From: Streptomyces griseochromogenes
GTDB lineage: Bacteria > Actinomycetota > Actinomycetes > Streptomycetales > Streptomycetaceae
Direction of reading: 5' to 3'
DNA length: 64,000 nucleotides
NCBI RefSeq assembly: GCF_001542625.1
Contig: NZ_CP016279.1
Coordinates: 8,494,001 to 8,558,000, forward strand
Position numbers and translations under genes: made by a program. Positions 51,396 to 58,274 of this stretch are shown here, piece after piece. Every line of letters starts with the position of its first letter. The first letter of the stretch is position 1. The notes below the pieces were generated by a model. That model did no database searches. It was not told the origin of the DNA and saw only the letters and a program-made list of their open reading frames with translations.

Positions 51396-52536
51396 TCGTC
51401 ACGTTCGCCTGGCCGCCGCCCTCGCACATGGTCTGGAGGCCGAAGCGGCCGCCGGTGCGCTCCAGTTCGTGCAGCAGGGTCGTCATCAGCCGGACGCCGG
51501 TCGCGCCGAGCGGGTGGCCGAGGGCGATGGCGCCGCCGTTGACGTTCACCTTCTCCGGGTCCGCGCCGGTCTCCTTCAGCCAGGCCAGGACGACCGGGGC
51601 GAAGGCCTCGTTGATCTCCACGAGGTCGATGGCGTCGACGGTCAGCCCGGTCTTCCTCAGGGCGTGCGCGGTGGCCGGGATGGGCGCGGAGAGCATGCGG
51701 ATGGGGTCCTCGCCACGCACGGAGAGGTGGTGGACGCGGGCGCGCGGGCGCAGGCCGTGGTCCCGTACCGCCCGCTCGGAGGCGAGCAGCAGAGCCGCGG
51801 CTCCGTCGGAGACCTGGGAGGAGCAGGCCGCGGTGATGGTGCCGCCGTCGAGGACGGGCTTCAGCGCGGCCATCTTCTCCGGTGAGGTGTCCCGGCGCGG
51901 GCCCTCGTCGACGGTGACCTCGCCGTAGGTGACGGTCTCGCGCTCGAAGCGGCCCGTGTCGATGGCCCACACCGCGCGCCGGTGCGAGCGCAGGGCGAAC
52001 TCCTCCTGGTCCTCGCGGCTGATGCCCCACTGGGCGGCGATCATCTCGGCGCCGGTGAACTGGTTGACGGGCCGGCCGCCGTAGCGGGCGCGCCAGCCGG
52101 TGCTGCCGAGGAAGGGGCCGTCGGTCAGGCCGAGGGGTTCGGCGGCCTGCCGGGAGGCGAAGGCGATGGGGATCTGCGACATGTTCTGCACCCCGCCGGC
52201 GACCACCAGGTCCTGGGTGCCGGAGAGCACGGCCTGCGCGGCGAAGTGCACGGCCTGCTGGGATGAGCCGCACTGGCGGTCGACGGTCACGCCGGGCACC
52301 TCCTCGGGCAGGCCGGCGGCCAGCCAGCAGGTGCGGGCGATGTCCCCGGCCTGCGGCCCGACCGCGTCCAGGCAGCCGAAGACGACGTCCTCCACGGCGG
52401 CCGGATCGATCCCGGACCGCTCGACGAGCGCCCCCAGCACATGCGCGCCCAGGTCGGCCGGATGGACCCGGGCGAGCCCTCCCCCGCGCCGCCCGACGGG
52501 CGTGCGGACCGCTTCGACGACATAGGCCTCGGCCAT
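51379..52536 (-). CDS. fadA6: Acetyl-CoA C-acyltransferase (thiolase) FadA6
   Basis: A 385-residue thiolase. The nucleophilic Cys89 is in TVDRQCGSSQQAVHFAAQ; the other catalytic motifs are IDLVEINEAFAPV, NVNGGAIALGHPLGATG (His) and the C-terminal TMCEGGGQANV (Cys). In M. tuberculosis FadA6 (Rv3556c) carries out the thiolytic step after ring C/D opening. GGGAG precedes the ATG. It is the third gene of the minus-strand operon ipdF-kstR2-fadA6. Confidence 0.92.
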   Translation of the reverse strand: MAEAYVVEAVRTPVGRRGGGLARVHPADLGAHVLGALVERSGIDPAAVEDVVFGCLDAVGPQAGDIARTCWLAAGLPEEVPGVTVDRQCGSSQQAVHFAAQAVLSGTQDLVVAGGVQNMSQIPIAFASRQAAEPLGLTDGPFLGSTGWRARYGGRPVNQFTGAEMIAAQWGISREDQEEFALRSHRRAVWAIDTGRFERETVTYGEVTVDEGPRRDTSPEKMAALKPVLDGGTITAACSSQVSDGAAALLLASERAVRDHGLRPRARVHHLSVRGEDPIRMLSAPIPATAHALRKTGLTVDAIDLVEINEAFAPVVLAWLKETGADPEKVNVNGGAIALGHPLGATGVRLMTTLLHELERTGGRFGLQTMCEGGGQANVTIIERL

Positions 52537-52574
52537 GGCGACTCCCTCACAGGAAAGGGGTGTTGAGCGTGATG

Positions 52575-53210
52575 TCATTCGCGTACGGCGATCCCGTCCA
52601 GCACCATCGACAGGTACTGGCGGGCGATCTCCTCCGGGCTGTGCTGTCCGCCTGGCCGGTACCAGGACGCGGCGACCCACACGGTGTCCCGGACAAACCG
52701 GTAGGTGAGCCGCACGTCCAGGTCGGCGCGGAAGACCTGCTCGGCGACTCCGCGTTCCAGCGTGGACAGCCACGCCTTCTCGAACCGGCGCTGCGAGTCG
52801 GCGAGAAAGGCGAAGCGGTCCTGCGCCACGAGCTGCTTGCTCTCCTTCTGGTAGATCGCGACCGCGGCGCGGTGCCGGTCGATCTCCCGGAAGGACTCGG
52901 TGACCAGGGCCTGAAGGGTCTCGCGGGGCCCGAGTCCGGAGGCCAGGACGGTGTCGTAGCCGTCCCACAGCTCGTCGAGGAAGGTTCGCAGGATCTCTTC
53001 CAGCATCGACTCCTTCGAGTCGAAGTGGTAGTAGAGGCTGCCCGCGAGCATCCCGGCGTGGTCGGCGATGGTCCGGACGGTGGTGGCGTTGTAGCCCTGT
53101 TCGGCGAAGACCTCGGCGGCGGTGTCGAGGAGTTCGCTGCGGCGCGCCTGGGCGGCGGCTGCCGCGGGCTTCTTCGGGGCGGTCACCTGGGGCTTCTTCT
53201 TGGTCGGCAC
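52575..53210 (-). CDS. kstR2: TetR-family repressor KstR2
   Basis: A 211-residue TetR regulator. The helix-turn-helix (about residues 22-68) reads ARRSELLDTAAEVFAEQGYNATTVRTIADHAGMLAGSLYYHFDSKESMLEEI; the ligand domain includes AAVAIYQKESKQLVAQDRFAFL, YRFVRDTVWVAASWYRPGGQHSPEEIARQYLSMVLDGI. These match KstR2 of mycobacteria in the DNA- and HIP-CoA-binding regions. KstR2 represses HIP genes until HIP-CoA binds. Two matching operators lie in the cluster. The start is GTG. It is in an operon between ipdF (24-base gap) and fadA6. Confidence 0.92.
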   Translation of the reverse strand: MPTKKKPQVTAPKKPAAAAAQARRSELLDTAAEVFAEQGYNATTVRTIADHAGMLAGSLYYHFDSKESMLEEILRTFLDELWDGYDTVLASGLGPRETLQALVTESFREIDRHRAAVAIYQKESKQLVAQDRFAFLADSQRRFEKAWLSTLERGVAEQVFRADLDVRLTYRFVRDTVWVAASWYRPGGQHSPEEIARQYLSMVLDGIAVRE

Positions 53211-53234
53211 GAACCCATTGTGGTCTGCCCGCCA

Positions 53235-54020
53235 TCAGGGGTGCTGACTGCTGACGGCGACGACCTCGCCGGTCAGGTACGAGGAGTAGCCGGAGGCCAG
53301 GAACACGATCACGTTGGCCACTTCCCAGGGCTCCGCGTACCGCCCGAAGGCCTCCCGCTCGGTCAGCCGCTCCAGCAGTTCGGCGGAGGTGACCTTCGCC
53401 AGGTGCGGATGCATGGCGAGGCTGGGCGCCACCGCGTTCACCCGCACCCCGTAGGCGGCCGCCTCGATCGCGGCGCACCGGGTCAGCGCCATCACGCCGG
53501 CCTTGGCGGCGGCGTAGTGGGCCTGCCCGGCCTGGGCGCGCCAGCCGGCCACGGAGGCGTTGTTGACGATCACCCCGCCGCCCGTGTCCCGCATGGCGCG
53601 CAGGGCCGCGCGGGTGCAGCGGAAGGTGCCGTTCAGTGTGACGTCGAGGACGCGGGACCACTGCTCGTCGGTCATGTCGACGAGGTCCGAAGTCCCGCCG
53701 AGGCCCGCGTTGTTGACGACGATGTCGAGGCTTCCGTGCTCCCGTACGGCCGCCTCGAACAGCGCCCGGACCTGGGCCTCATCGGTGACGTCACAGGGAA
53801 CCGCGGCGACCGCGCCCCGGAACTCCCGGCCCAGCAGGCCCTCGTGCTCCTTGAGACGGCGCGTGTGCGCGTCGCTGATCAGCACCCGGGCGCCCTCCTC
53901 CAGGAAGCGGCGCGCGGTCGCCCCGCCGATCCCCGCGCCGGCCGCCGCGGTGATGACGGCGGTGCGCCCTTTCAGCAGCCCGTGCCCGGGCTCGTACGCC
54001 GGACTCTCGACGCCTGTCAT
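53235..54020 (-). CDS. ipdF: 5-oxidoreductase IpdF (short-chain dehydrogenase)
   Basis: A 261-residue SDR. AVITAAAGAGIGGATARRFLEEGARVLISD is the cofactor motif, LDIVVNNAGLGG the NNAG motif, and VIVNNASVAGWRAQAGQAHYAAAKAGVMALT carries the YxxxK. The length and the unusual NNAS in place of the common SSxS fit Rv3559c (IpdF), which interconverts the 5-keto and 5-hydroxy forms of HIP-CoA. It begins the minus-strand operon just beside operator 2. The fadE30-like gene starts 52 bases away on the other strand. Confidence 0.88.
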   Translation of the reverse strand: MTGVESPAYEPGHGLLKGRTAVITAAAGAGIGGATARRFLEEGARVLISDAHTRRLKEHEGLLGREFRGAVAAVPCDVTDEAQVRALFEAAVREHGSLDIVVNNAGLGGTSDLVDMTDEQWSRVLDVTLNGTFRCTRAALRAMRDTGGGVIVNNASVAGWRAQAGQAHYAAAKAGVMALTRCAAIEAAAYGVRVNAVAPSLAMHPHLAKVTSAELLERLTEREAFGRYAEPWEVANVIVFLASGYSSYLTGEVVAVSSQHP

Positions 54021-54036
54021 AGGGCCACGCTAACCT

Positions 54037-54050
54037 ACCAAACACTTGTT
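54037..54050. promoter_or_regulatory. Predicted KstR2 operator 2 (between ipdF and fadE30 operons)
   Basis: ACCAAACACTTGTT, read on the minus strand as AACAAGTGTTTGGT, matches the KstR2 box AnCAAGnnCTTGnT at nine of its ten defined positions. It differs from operator 1 by a single base. It lies 16 bases from the ipdF start and 22 bases before the fadE30 start, where repressor binding would block both promoters. Confidence 0.8.
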
Positions 54051-54072
54051 AGGGAAGGACGGTGACGCGACC

Positions 54073-55212
54073 GTGGACCTGACCCACACCCCGGCCGACG
54101 AAAAGTTCCGCGTCGAGGCCCGCGCCTGGCTGCGGGCACATGTGCCCCGCGCCCCGCTGCCCTCCCTGGAGACCGCGGAGGGCTTCGCGGCACACCGCGC
54201 CTGGGAGGCCGAGCTGGCCGCGGACCGCTGGTCGGTGGTGTCCTGGCCCGAGGAGTACGGCGGGCGTGCGGCCTCCCTCATCGGGTGGCTGGTCTTCGAG
54301 GAGGAGTACTGGGCGGCGGGCGCGCCGGGCCGCGTCGGCCAGAACGGCATCAGCCTGCTCGCCCCGACCCTCTTCGACCACGGCACCGAGGAGCAGCGGG
54401 CGCGGGTGCTGCCGCCGATGGGCCGCGGCGAGGTGGTCTGGGCACAGGCCTGGTCCGAACCGGAGGCGGGCTCCGATCTGGCTTCGCTCACCTCCAGGGC
54501 GGTGCGGACGGACGGCGGCTGGCTGCTGAGCGGCCAGAAGACGTGGTCCTCGCGGGCGGCCTTCGCCGACCGGGCCTTCGGCCTGTTCCGCAGCGACCCG
54601 GGCGCGCCCGAGCCGCACCAGGGGCTCACCTATCTCATGTTCGATCTGCGGGCCCCCGGCGTCACCGTCCGCCCGATCGGCCGCCTGGACGGGAAACCGG
54701 CCTTCGCGGAGCTGTTCCTGGACGAGGTGTTCGTGCCGGACGAGGACGTGATCGGCGAGCCCGGCCGGGGCTGGCGGATCGCGATGGCGACGGCGGGCAA
54801 CGAACGCGGCCTCACCCTGCGCTCCCCCGGCCGCTTCCTCGCCCCGGCCGCCCGGTTGCTGGAGCTGTGGCGGGCACGGGGCCGCCCGGAGTCCGCCCGC
54901 GTCCGGGTGGCGGACGCGGTGATCGGCGCCCGCGCCTACCAGCTGTTCACCTACGCGGCCGCCTCCCGCTTCCTGGCCGGCGCCCCGCTCGGCCCGGAGT
55001 CCAGCATGAACAAGGTGTTCTGGTCCGAGTACGACCTGGCGCTGCACGAGACGGCGCTCGATCTGCTGGGCGAGGAGGGCGAGTCGGCGGACTCGGCCTG
55101 GGCGGAGGGGTACGTCTTCTCCCTCGCCGGGCCCATCTACGCGGGCACCAACGAGATCCAGCGCGACATCGTCGCCGAGCGTCTGCTCGGCCTGCCGAAG
55201 GGACGCCGCTGA
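54073..55212 (+). CDS. fadE30: Acyl-CoA dehydrogenase, FadE30-like
   Basis: A 379-residue flavoprotein acyl-CoA dehydrogenase. WPEEYGGRAASLIGWLVFEEEYWAAGAPGRVGQNGISLLAPTLFDHGTEEQRARVLPPM and WAQAWSEPEAGSDLASLTSRAV belong to the FadE30-type sterol enzymes; IYAGTNEIQRDIVAERLLGLP is the FAD-contacting C-terminus. The gene position matches Rv3560c (FadE30), which dehydrogenates the HIP-CoA side chain. GTG 54073 was chosen so that the protein begins DLTHTPADEKFRVEARAW. The stop overlaps the next gene's ATG by one base. Confidence 0.85.
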   Translation: MDLTHTPADEKFRVEARAWLRAHVPRAPLPSLETAEGFAAHRAWEAELAADRWSVVSWPEEYGGRAASLIGWLVFEEEYWAAGAPGRVGQNGISLLAPTLFDHGTEEQRARVLPPMGRGEVVWAQAWSEPEAGSDLASLTSRAVRTDGGWLLSGQKTWSSRAAFADRAFGLFRSDPGAPEPHQGLTYLMFDLRAPGVTVRPIGRLDGKPAFAELFLDEVFVPDEDVIGEPGRGWRIAMATAGNERGLTLRSPGRFLAPAARLLELWRARGRPESARVRVADAVIGARAYQLFTYAAASRFLAGAPLGPESSMNKVFWSEYDLALHETALDLLGEEGESADSAWAEGYVFSLAGPIYAGTNEIQRDIVAERLLGLPKGRR

Positions 55213-56177
55213 TGCGCTTTCTCCTCGACGCCGAGCAGCGCGCCTTCGCCGACTCGCTGCACGCGATGCTGACTGCGGCGAACACCCCGTCGGTGGTCCG
55301 GGACTGGAGCCGTGGCGACCATGCGAGCGGACGCGCGCTGTGGCGCCGTGTCGCCGCGGCGGGGGTGTTCGCCCTCGCGGTGCCGGAGGAGTACGAAGGG
55401 CTGGGGCGGCGCCCGGTGGAACTGGCCGTCGCCTTCGTGGAGCTGGGACGACACGCGGTGCCCGGACCGCTGGTCGAGACGGTCGCGGCGGCCGTGCTGC
55501 TCGGCGAGGACCGGCCGGCCAAGCGGTTCCTGCCCCCTCTCGCGGCGGGTGAGACCGTCGCGACCGTGGCGGCACCGACCGGGTACGCCCTGGACGGCGA
55601 CGCGGCCACGCTGCACCTCGCCCCGACCGGCGCGGGCCTGTATCTGTCCCCGGGCCCCGGTCCGGTCCGCCCCGGTCTCGACCCCGCCCGCCGCCTGACC
55701 CCGCTGGCCCCCGGCGGCGAACTCCTCACCCCCGGCCCGCCGAACGGCCACGCCCTCGTCTGGGCCCGCCTCGCGACCGCCGCGCAGGCCCTCGGTGTCG
55801 GCCTCGCCCTGCTCGACCGGACGGTCGCGTACGTCGGGCGGCGCACCCAGTTCCGCGTCCCCATCGGCTCCTTCCAGGCCGTCAAACACCGCCTGGCCGA
55901 CGCGAAGATAGCCCTGGAGTTCGCCCGGCCCCTGCTCTTCGGGGCGGCCCTGTCCCTGCGCCCGGCGGACGTTGCCGCCGCCAAGCTGAAGGCGTGCGAG
56001 GCGGCGTACACGACCGCCCGCACCGCGCTCCAGCTGCACGGCGCGATCGGGTACACGGCGGAGTACGACCTGTCGCTGTGGCTGACCAAGGCGCGCGCCC
56101 TGCGCACGGCGTGGGGCACGCCCGAGGAGTGCACGGACGCGGTGCTCGAAGACGCCGGTCGAGCCGTCGGGGCATGA
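55212..56177 (+). CDS. Second acyl-CoA dehydrogenase subunit (FadE31/32/33-like)
   Basis: A 321-residue short acyl-CoA dehydrogenase, coupled to the previous gene (TGATG). RFLLDAEQRAFADSLHAML, VPEEYEGLGRRPVELAVAFVELGRHAVPGPLVE and LHGAIGYTAEYDLSLWLTKARALRTAWGTPEEC fit the shorter beta-type subunits of sterol dehydrogenases, which form alpha2beta2 tetramers. The usual catalytic base region is degenerate. In mycobacteria the equivalents are among FadE31-33; which one this replaces cannot be told by eye. It is the last gene of the cluster. Confidence 0.82.
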   Translation: MRFLLDAEQRAFADSLHAMLTAANTPSVVRDWSRGDHASGRALWRRVAAAGVFALAVPEEYEGLGRRPVELAVAFVELGRHAVPGPLVETVAAAVLLGEDRPAKRFLPPLAAGETVATVAAPTGYALDGDAATLHLAPTGAGLYLSPGPGPVRPGLDPARRLTPLAPGGELLTPGPPNGHALVWARLATAAQALGVGLALLDRTVAYVGRRTQFRVPIGSFQAVKHRLADAKIALEFARPLLFGAALSLRPADVAAAKLKACEAAYTTARTALQLHGAIGYTAEYDLSLWLTKARALRTAWGTPEECTDAVLEDAGRAVGA

Positions 56178-56233
56178 GGCGGGTGAGCGAGGCCGGGGCG
56201 CGCCCCGCCGGGCGATGCGCTCCTCGATGCCCC

Positions 56234-56365
56234 GCAACCGCTCCAGTGGACGTGATCCCGGTGCCGGGCACCTCCTCACCCGCCCTCGGCGGAGACTTCG
56301 GCGCCCTGGAACTCGCCCTCACCGAGGATCGGTTCAGGCGGACCGGGGACGGCGTCGGCGTATGA
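56234..56365 (+). pseudogene. Possible aldo/keto reductase C-terminal remnant
   Basis: In frame, the plus strand reads ATAPVDVIPVPGTSSPALGG followed by FGALELALTEDRFRRTGDGV and a stop. This resembles the V-x-x-IPG(T/S)xxxxHLxEN...L-(T/S)-xxE block near the C-terminus of aldo/keto reductases. No barrel-coding sequence precedes it, and the fadE gene ends 57 bases upstream. It is probably the scar of a lost gene, perhaps at the edge of the HIP-cluster insertion. The match is short and could be chance. Confidence 0.4.
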
Positions 56366-56366
56366 C

Positions 56367-57092
56367 TCAGGCCGGCCGTACGACGCCGGCGGCGCGAGCG
56401 GCCGCCAGCCAGTGGGGGAACTCGCCGACGAGACGGTCGTACAGCTCGGCGTCGGAGACCCGCCGGGGATCCTGGCCCGCGTGGAAGAAGCCGGCGTTGT
56501 CCACGATCCGTTTGCCGGGCACCGCCAGCTCGTCCAGTTTCCGCAGGAACTCGAACTGGCGGCTGCCCGGGTCGCCGAAGCCGACGAACTGCCAGAACAG
56601 CGGGAGACCCGCCGCCTTGCACAGGTAACGCTCCGCGGCGAGCTTGTTGACCGGGCCGCCGTCGGTCTGGAAGACGACCAGCGCGGGCTCGGTGGCCCCG
56701 CTGTCCAGGTAGTGGTCGATGACGGCGTCCATCGCCAGGTGGTAGCTGGTCTTGCCCATGTGCCCGAGCCCGGACACGATCCGCTCGATGCGGCCCTCGT
56801 GGCCGTCGAGGGCGATGTCGGTGACCGCGTCGATGTCCGTGGAGAAGAACACCACCGGCACCCGGCCGTCGTCGTCCAGATGCGCCGACAGGCCGAGCAC
56901 CCGGTCGGCGAGCGCCTGCACACTGCCGTCCTTGTAGTACGGCTTCATGGAACCGGAGTAGTCGACCACCAGGTACACGGCGGCCCGCAGCCCGTCGAGG
57001 CCGTGCTTGCGCAGACAGACCCCGGCCGACCGGTACGGCCCGACGAGCGCGGGGGCGGCCTCCTCCACCTTGCGCAGACTGATCGCGGCCAT
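56367..57092 (-). CDS. VWA domain protein (TerF/TerY-like)
   Basis: A 241-residue von Willebrand factor A protein. The MIDAS motif is complete: YLVVDYSGSMKPYYKDGS (DxSxS), MGKTSYHLAMD (Thr) and VVFQTDGGPVN (Asp). FFSTDIDAVTDIALDGHEGRIERIV and PLFWQFVGFGDPGSRQFEFLRKLD match the TerF-type proteins that accompany tellurite-resistance/TerD stress modules. No TerD-like gene is nearby. It is cytosolic and its role is unknown. The start ATG follows a GGGGGGA stretch. Confidence 0.88.
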   Translation of the reverse strand: MAAISLRKVEEAAPALVGPYRSAGVCLRKHGLDGLRAAVYLVVDYSGSMKPYYKDGSVQALADRVLGLSAHLDDDGRVPVVFFSTDIDAVTDIALDGHEGRIERIVSGLGHMGKTSYHLAMDAVIDHYLDSGATEPALVVFQTDGGPVNKLAAERYLCKAAGLPLFWQFVGFGDPGSRQFEFLRKLDELAVPGKRIVDNAGFFHAGQDPRRVSDAELYDRLVGEFPHWLAAARAAGVVRPA

Positions 57093-57212
57093 GGTCCCCC
57101 CTCGGCGTTCCTGGAAGGCGAGCCTATGTGATCACCCGCCCCTGTCGTCGCCCCCGTCACCAGGGTTCGCTGCCGGGTCTCACGGGTGGCGCGGCGGCCC
57201 AGCCGCGGGGGC

Positions 57213-58274
57213 TCAGTGGGCCCACTCGCGGCGCAGCACCTCCTCGGCCGGTTTGCCGTGCGGGGTGTAGGCCAGGCGGGCCGGGGTCTCGCCGCTGCCG
57301 GGCCAGTCGTCCCACATCCACCAGCACACGCCGGCCCACCAGGCGCGGCCCTCGAAGGAGTCGAGGAGCGCACGGTAGGCGGCGGCCTGTTCGGCGTTCG
57401 CGGGGTGGGTGCTGACGGTCCAGGAGTACGGGGCGGTGGTCGTGCCGCGCTGGCTGACGTAGCCGGCCTCGGTGAACAGGATCCGCCGGCTCTGGCGTGC
57501 GGAGTACGCGGCGAGCCGCTTCCCGATGGGCACCCAGGCCCGGCTCAGCCGGGCACTGTCGCTGGTGGGCCTGTCGGACAGCGGCCAGTAGGCGTCGATG
57601 CCGATGAGGTCGAGGTCCTTCCAGAAGTGGATGTGCTGGTACTCGTCGTAGTTGGCGGCGTAGGTCAGCGGCCCGTCGTAGTGGTCGCGGACCGCCTCGA
57701 TCACCTTCCGCCAGGCGCCGGTGTCGCCGGAGACCCCGGCGAGTTCGGTGCCGACCGAGAACTGCTCGGTGCGGGTGTCGGCGGCGAGGCGAGCGTAGTG
57801 GGTGATGAAGCGGCGGTACGCGGCGAACCAGGCGGCCCGGTCGCGCGGGCGGATCCCGGCGCGGTCCGCGTCGCCGGGCAGGTCCACGTGCGGCTTGATC
57901 ATCACCTTGAGGCCGGCCGCGTGCGCGCGCCCGACGATCCGGCGCAGGCTCGCGTCGCTCGCCGTCTCCTCGGTGGTGTGCAGGGCCGTGTCGGTGACGC
58001 GGTTCTGGTACCAGGTCGGGGTGAAGGTGACCCAGCGGGCCCCGGTGGCCCGGATGTCGCGCAGATAGCGGGGGGCTGCGGGGCTGTCGTAGTCGGTGCG
58101 GTACCAGGAGGGCAGCGCGAAGCCGCGCATCGTCGGCGTGCCGGAGCCGGGCCGGGCGGCACGGGAGCCGCCGTGGCCGGACGCGTCCATGTCCGCGGGC
58201 GAGCAGCCGGGGACGGCGAGGAGGACCGCCGCCATGACGGCGACGGCCCTCCTCCTCGTGGCGGGCGCCGTCAC
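57213..58274 (-). CDS. GH113-like glycoside hydrolase lipoprotein
   Basis: A 353-residue TIM-barrel protein anchored as a lipoprotein (AVAVMAAVLLAVPGC, lipidated Cys24). RGFALPSWYRTDYDSPAAPRYLRDIRATGARWVTFTPTWYQN is the first strand region of GH113 and relatives; Glu177 (FSVGTELAG) is the predicted acid/base and Glu269 (ILFTEAGYVS) the nucleophile. LDLIGIDAYWPLSDRP is also characteristic. GH113 members known are beta-mannanases, but the specificity here is unproved. The GTG start overlaps the stop of the DUF2334 gene (GTGA), so the two proteins are made together and both act outside the cell. Confidence 0.82.
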   Translation of the reverse strand: MTAPATRRRAVAVMAAVLLAVPGCSPADMDASGHGGSRAARPGSGTPTMRGFALPSWYRTDYDSPAAPRYLRDIRATGARWVTFTPTWYQNRVTDTALHTTEETASDASLRRIVGRAHAAGLKVMIKPHVDLPGDADRAGIRPRDRAAWFAAYRRFITHYARLAADTRTEQFSVGTELAGVSGDTGAWRKVIEAVRDHYDGPLTYAANYDEYQHIHFWKDLDLIGIDAYWPLSDRPTSDSARLSRAWVPIGKRLAAYSARQSRRILFTEAGYVSQRGTTTAPYSWTVSTHPANAEQAAAYRALLDSFEGRAWWAGVCWWMWDDWPGSGETPARLAYTPHGKPAEEVLRREWAH

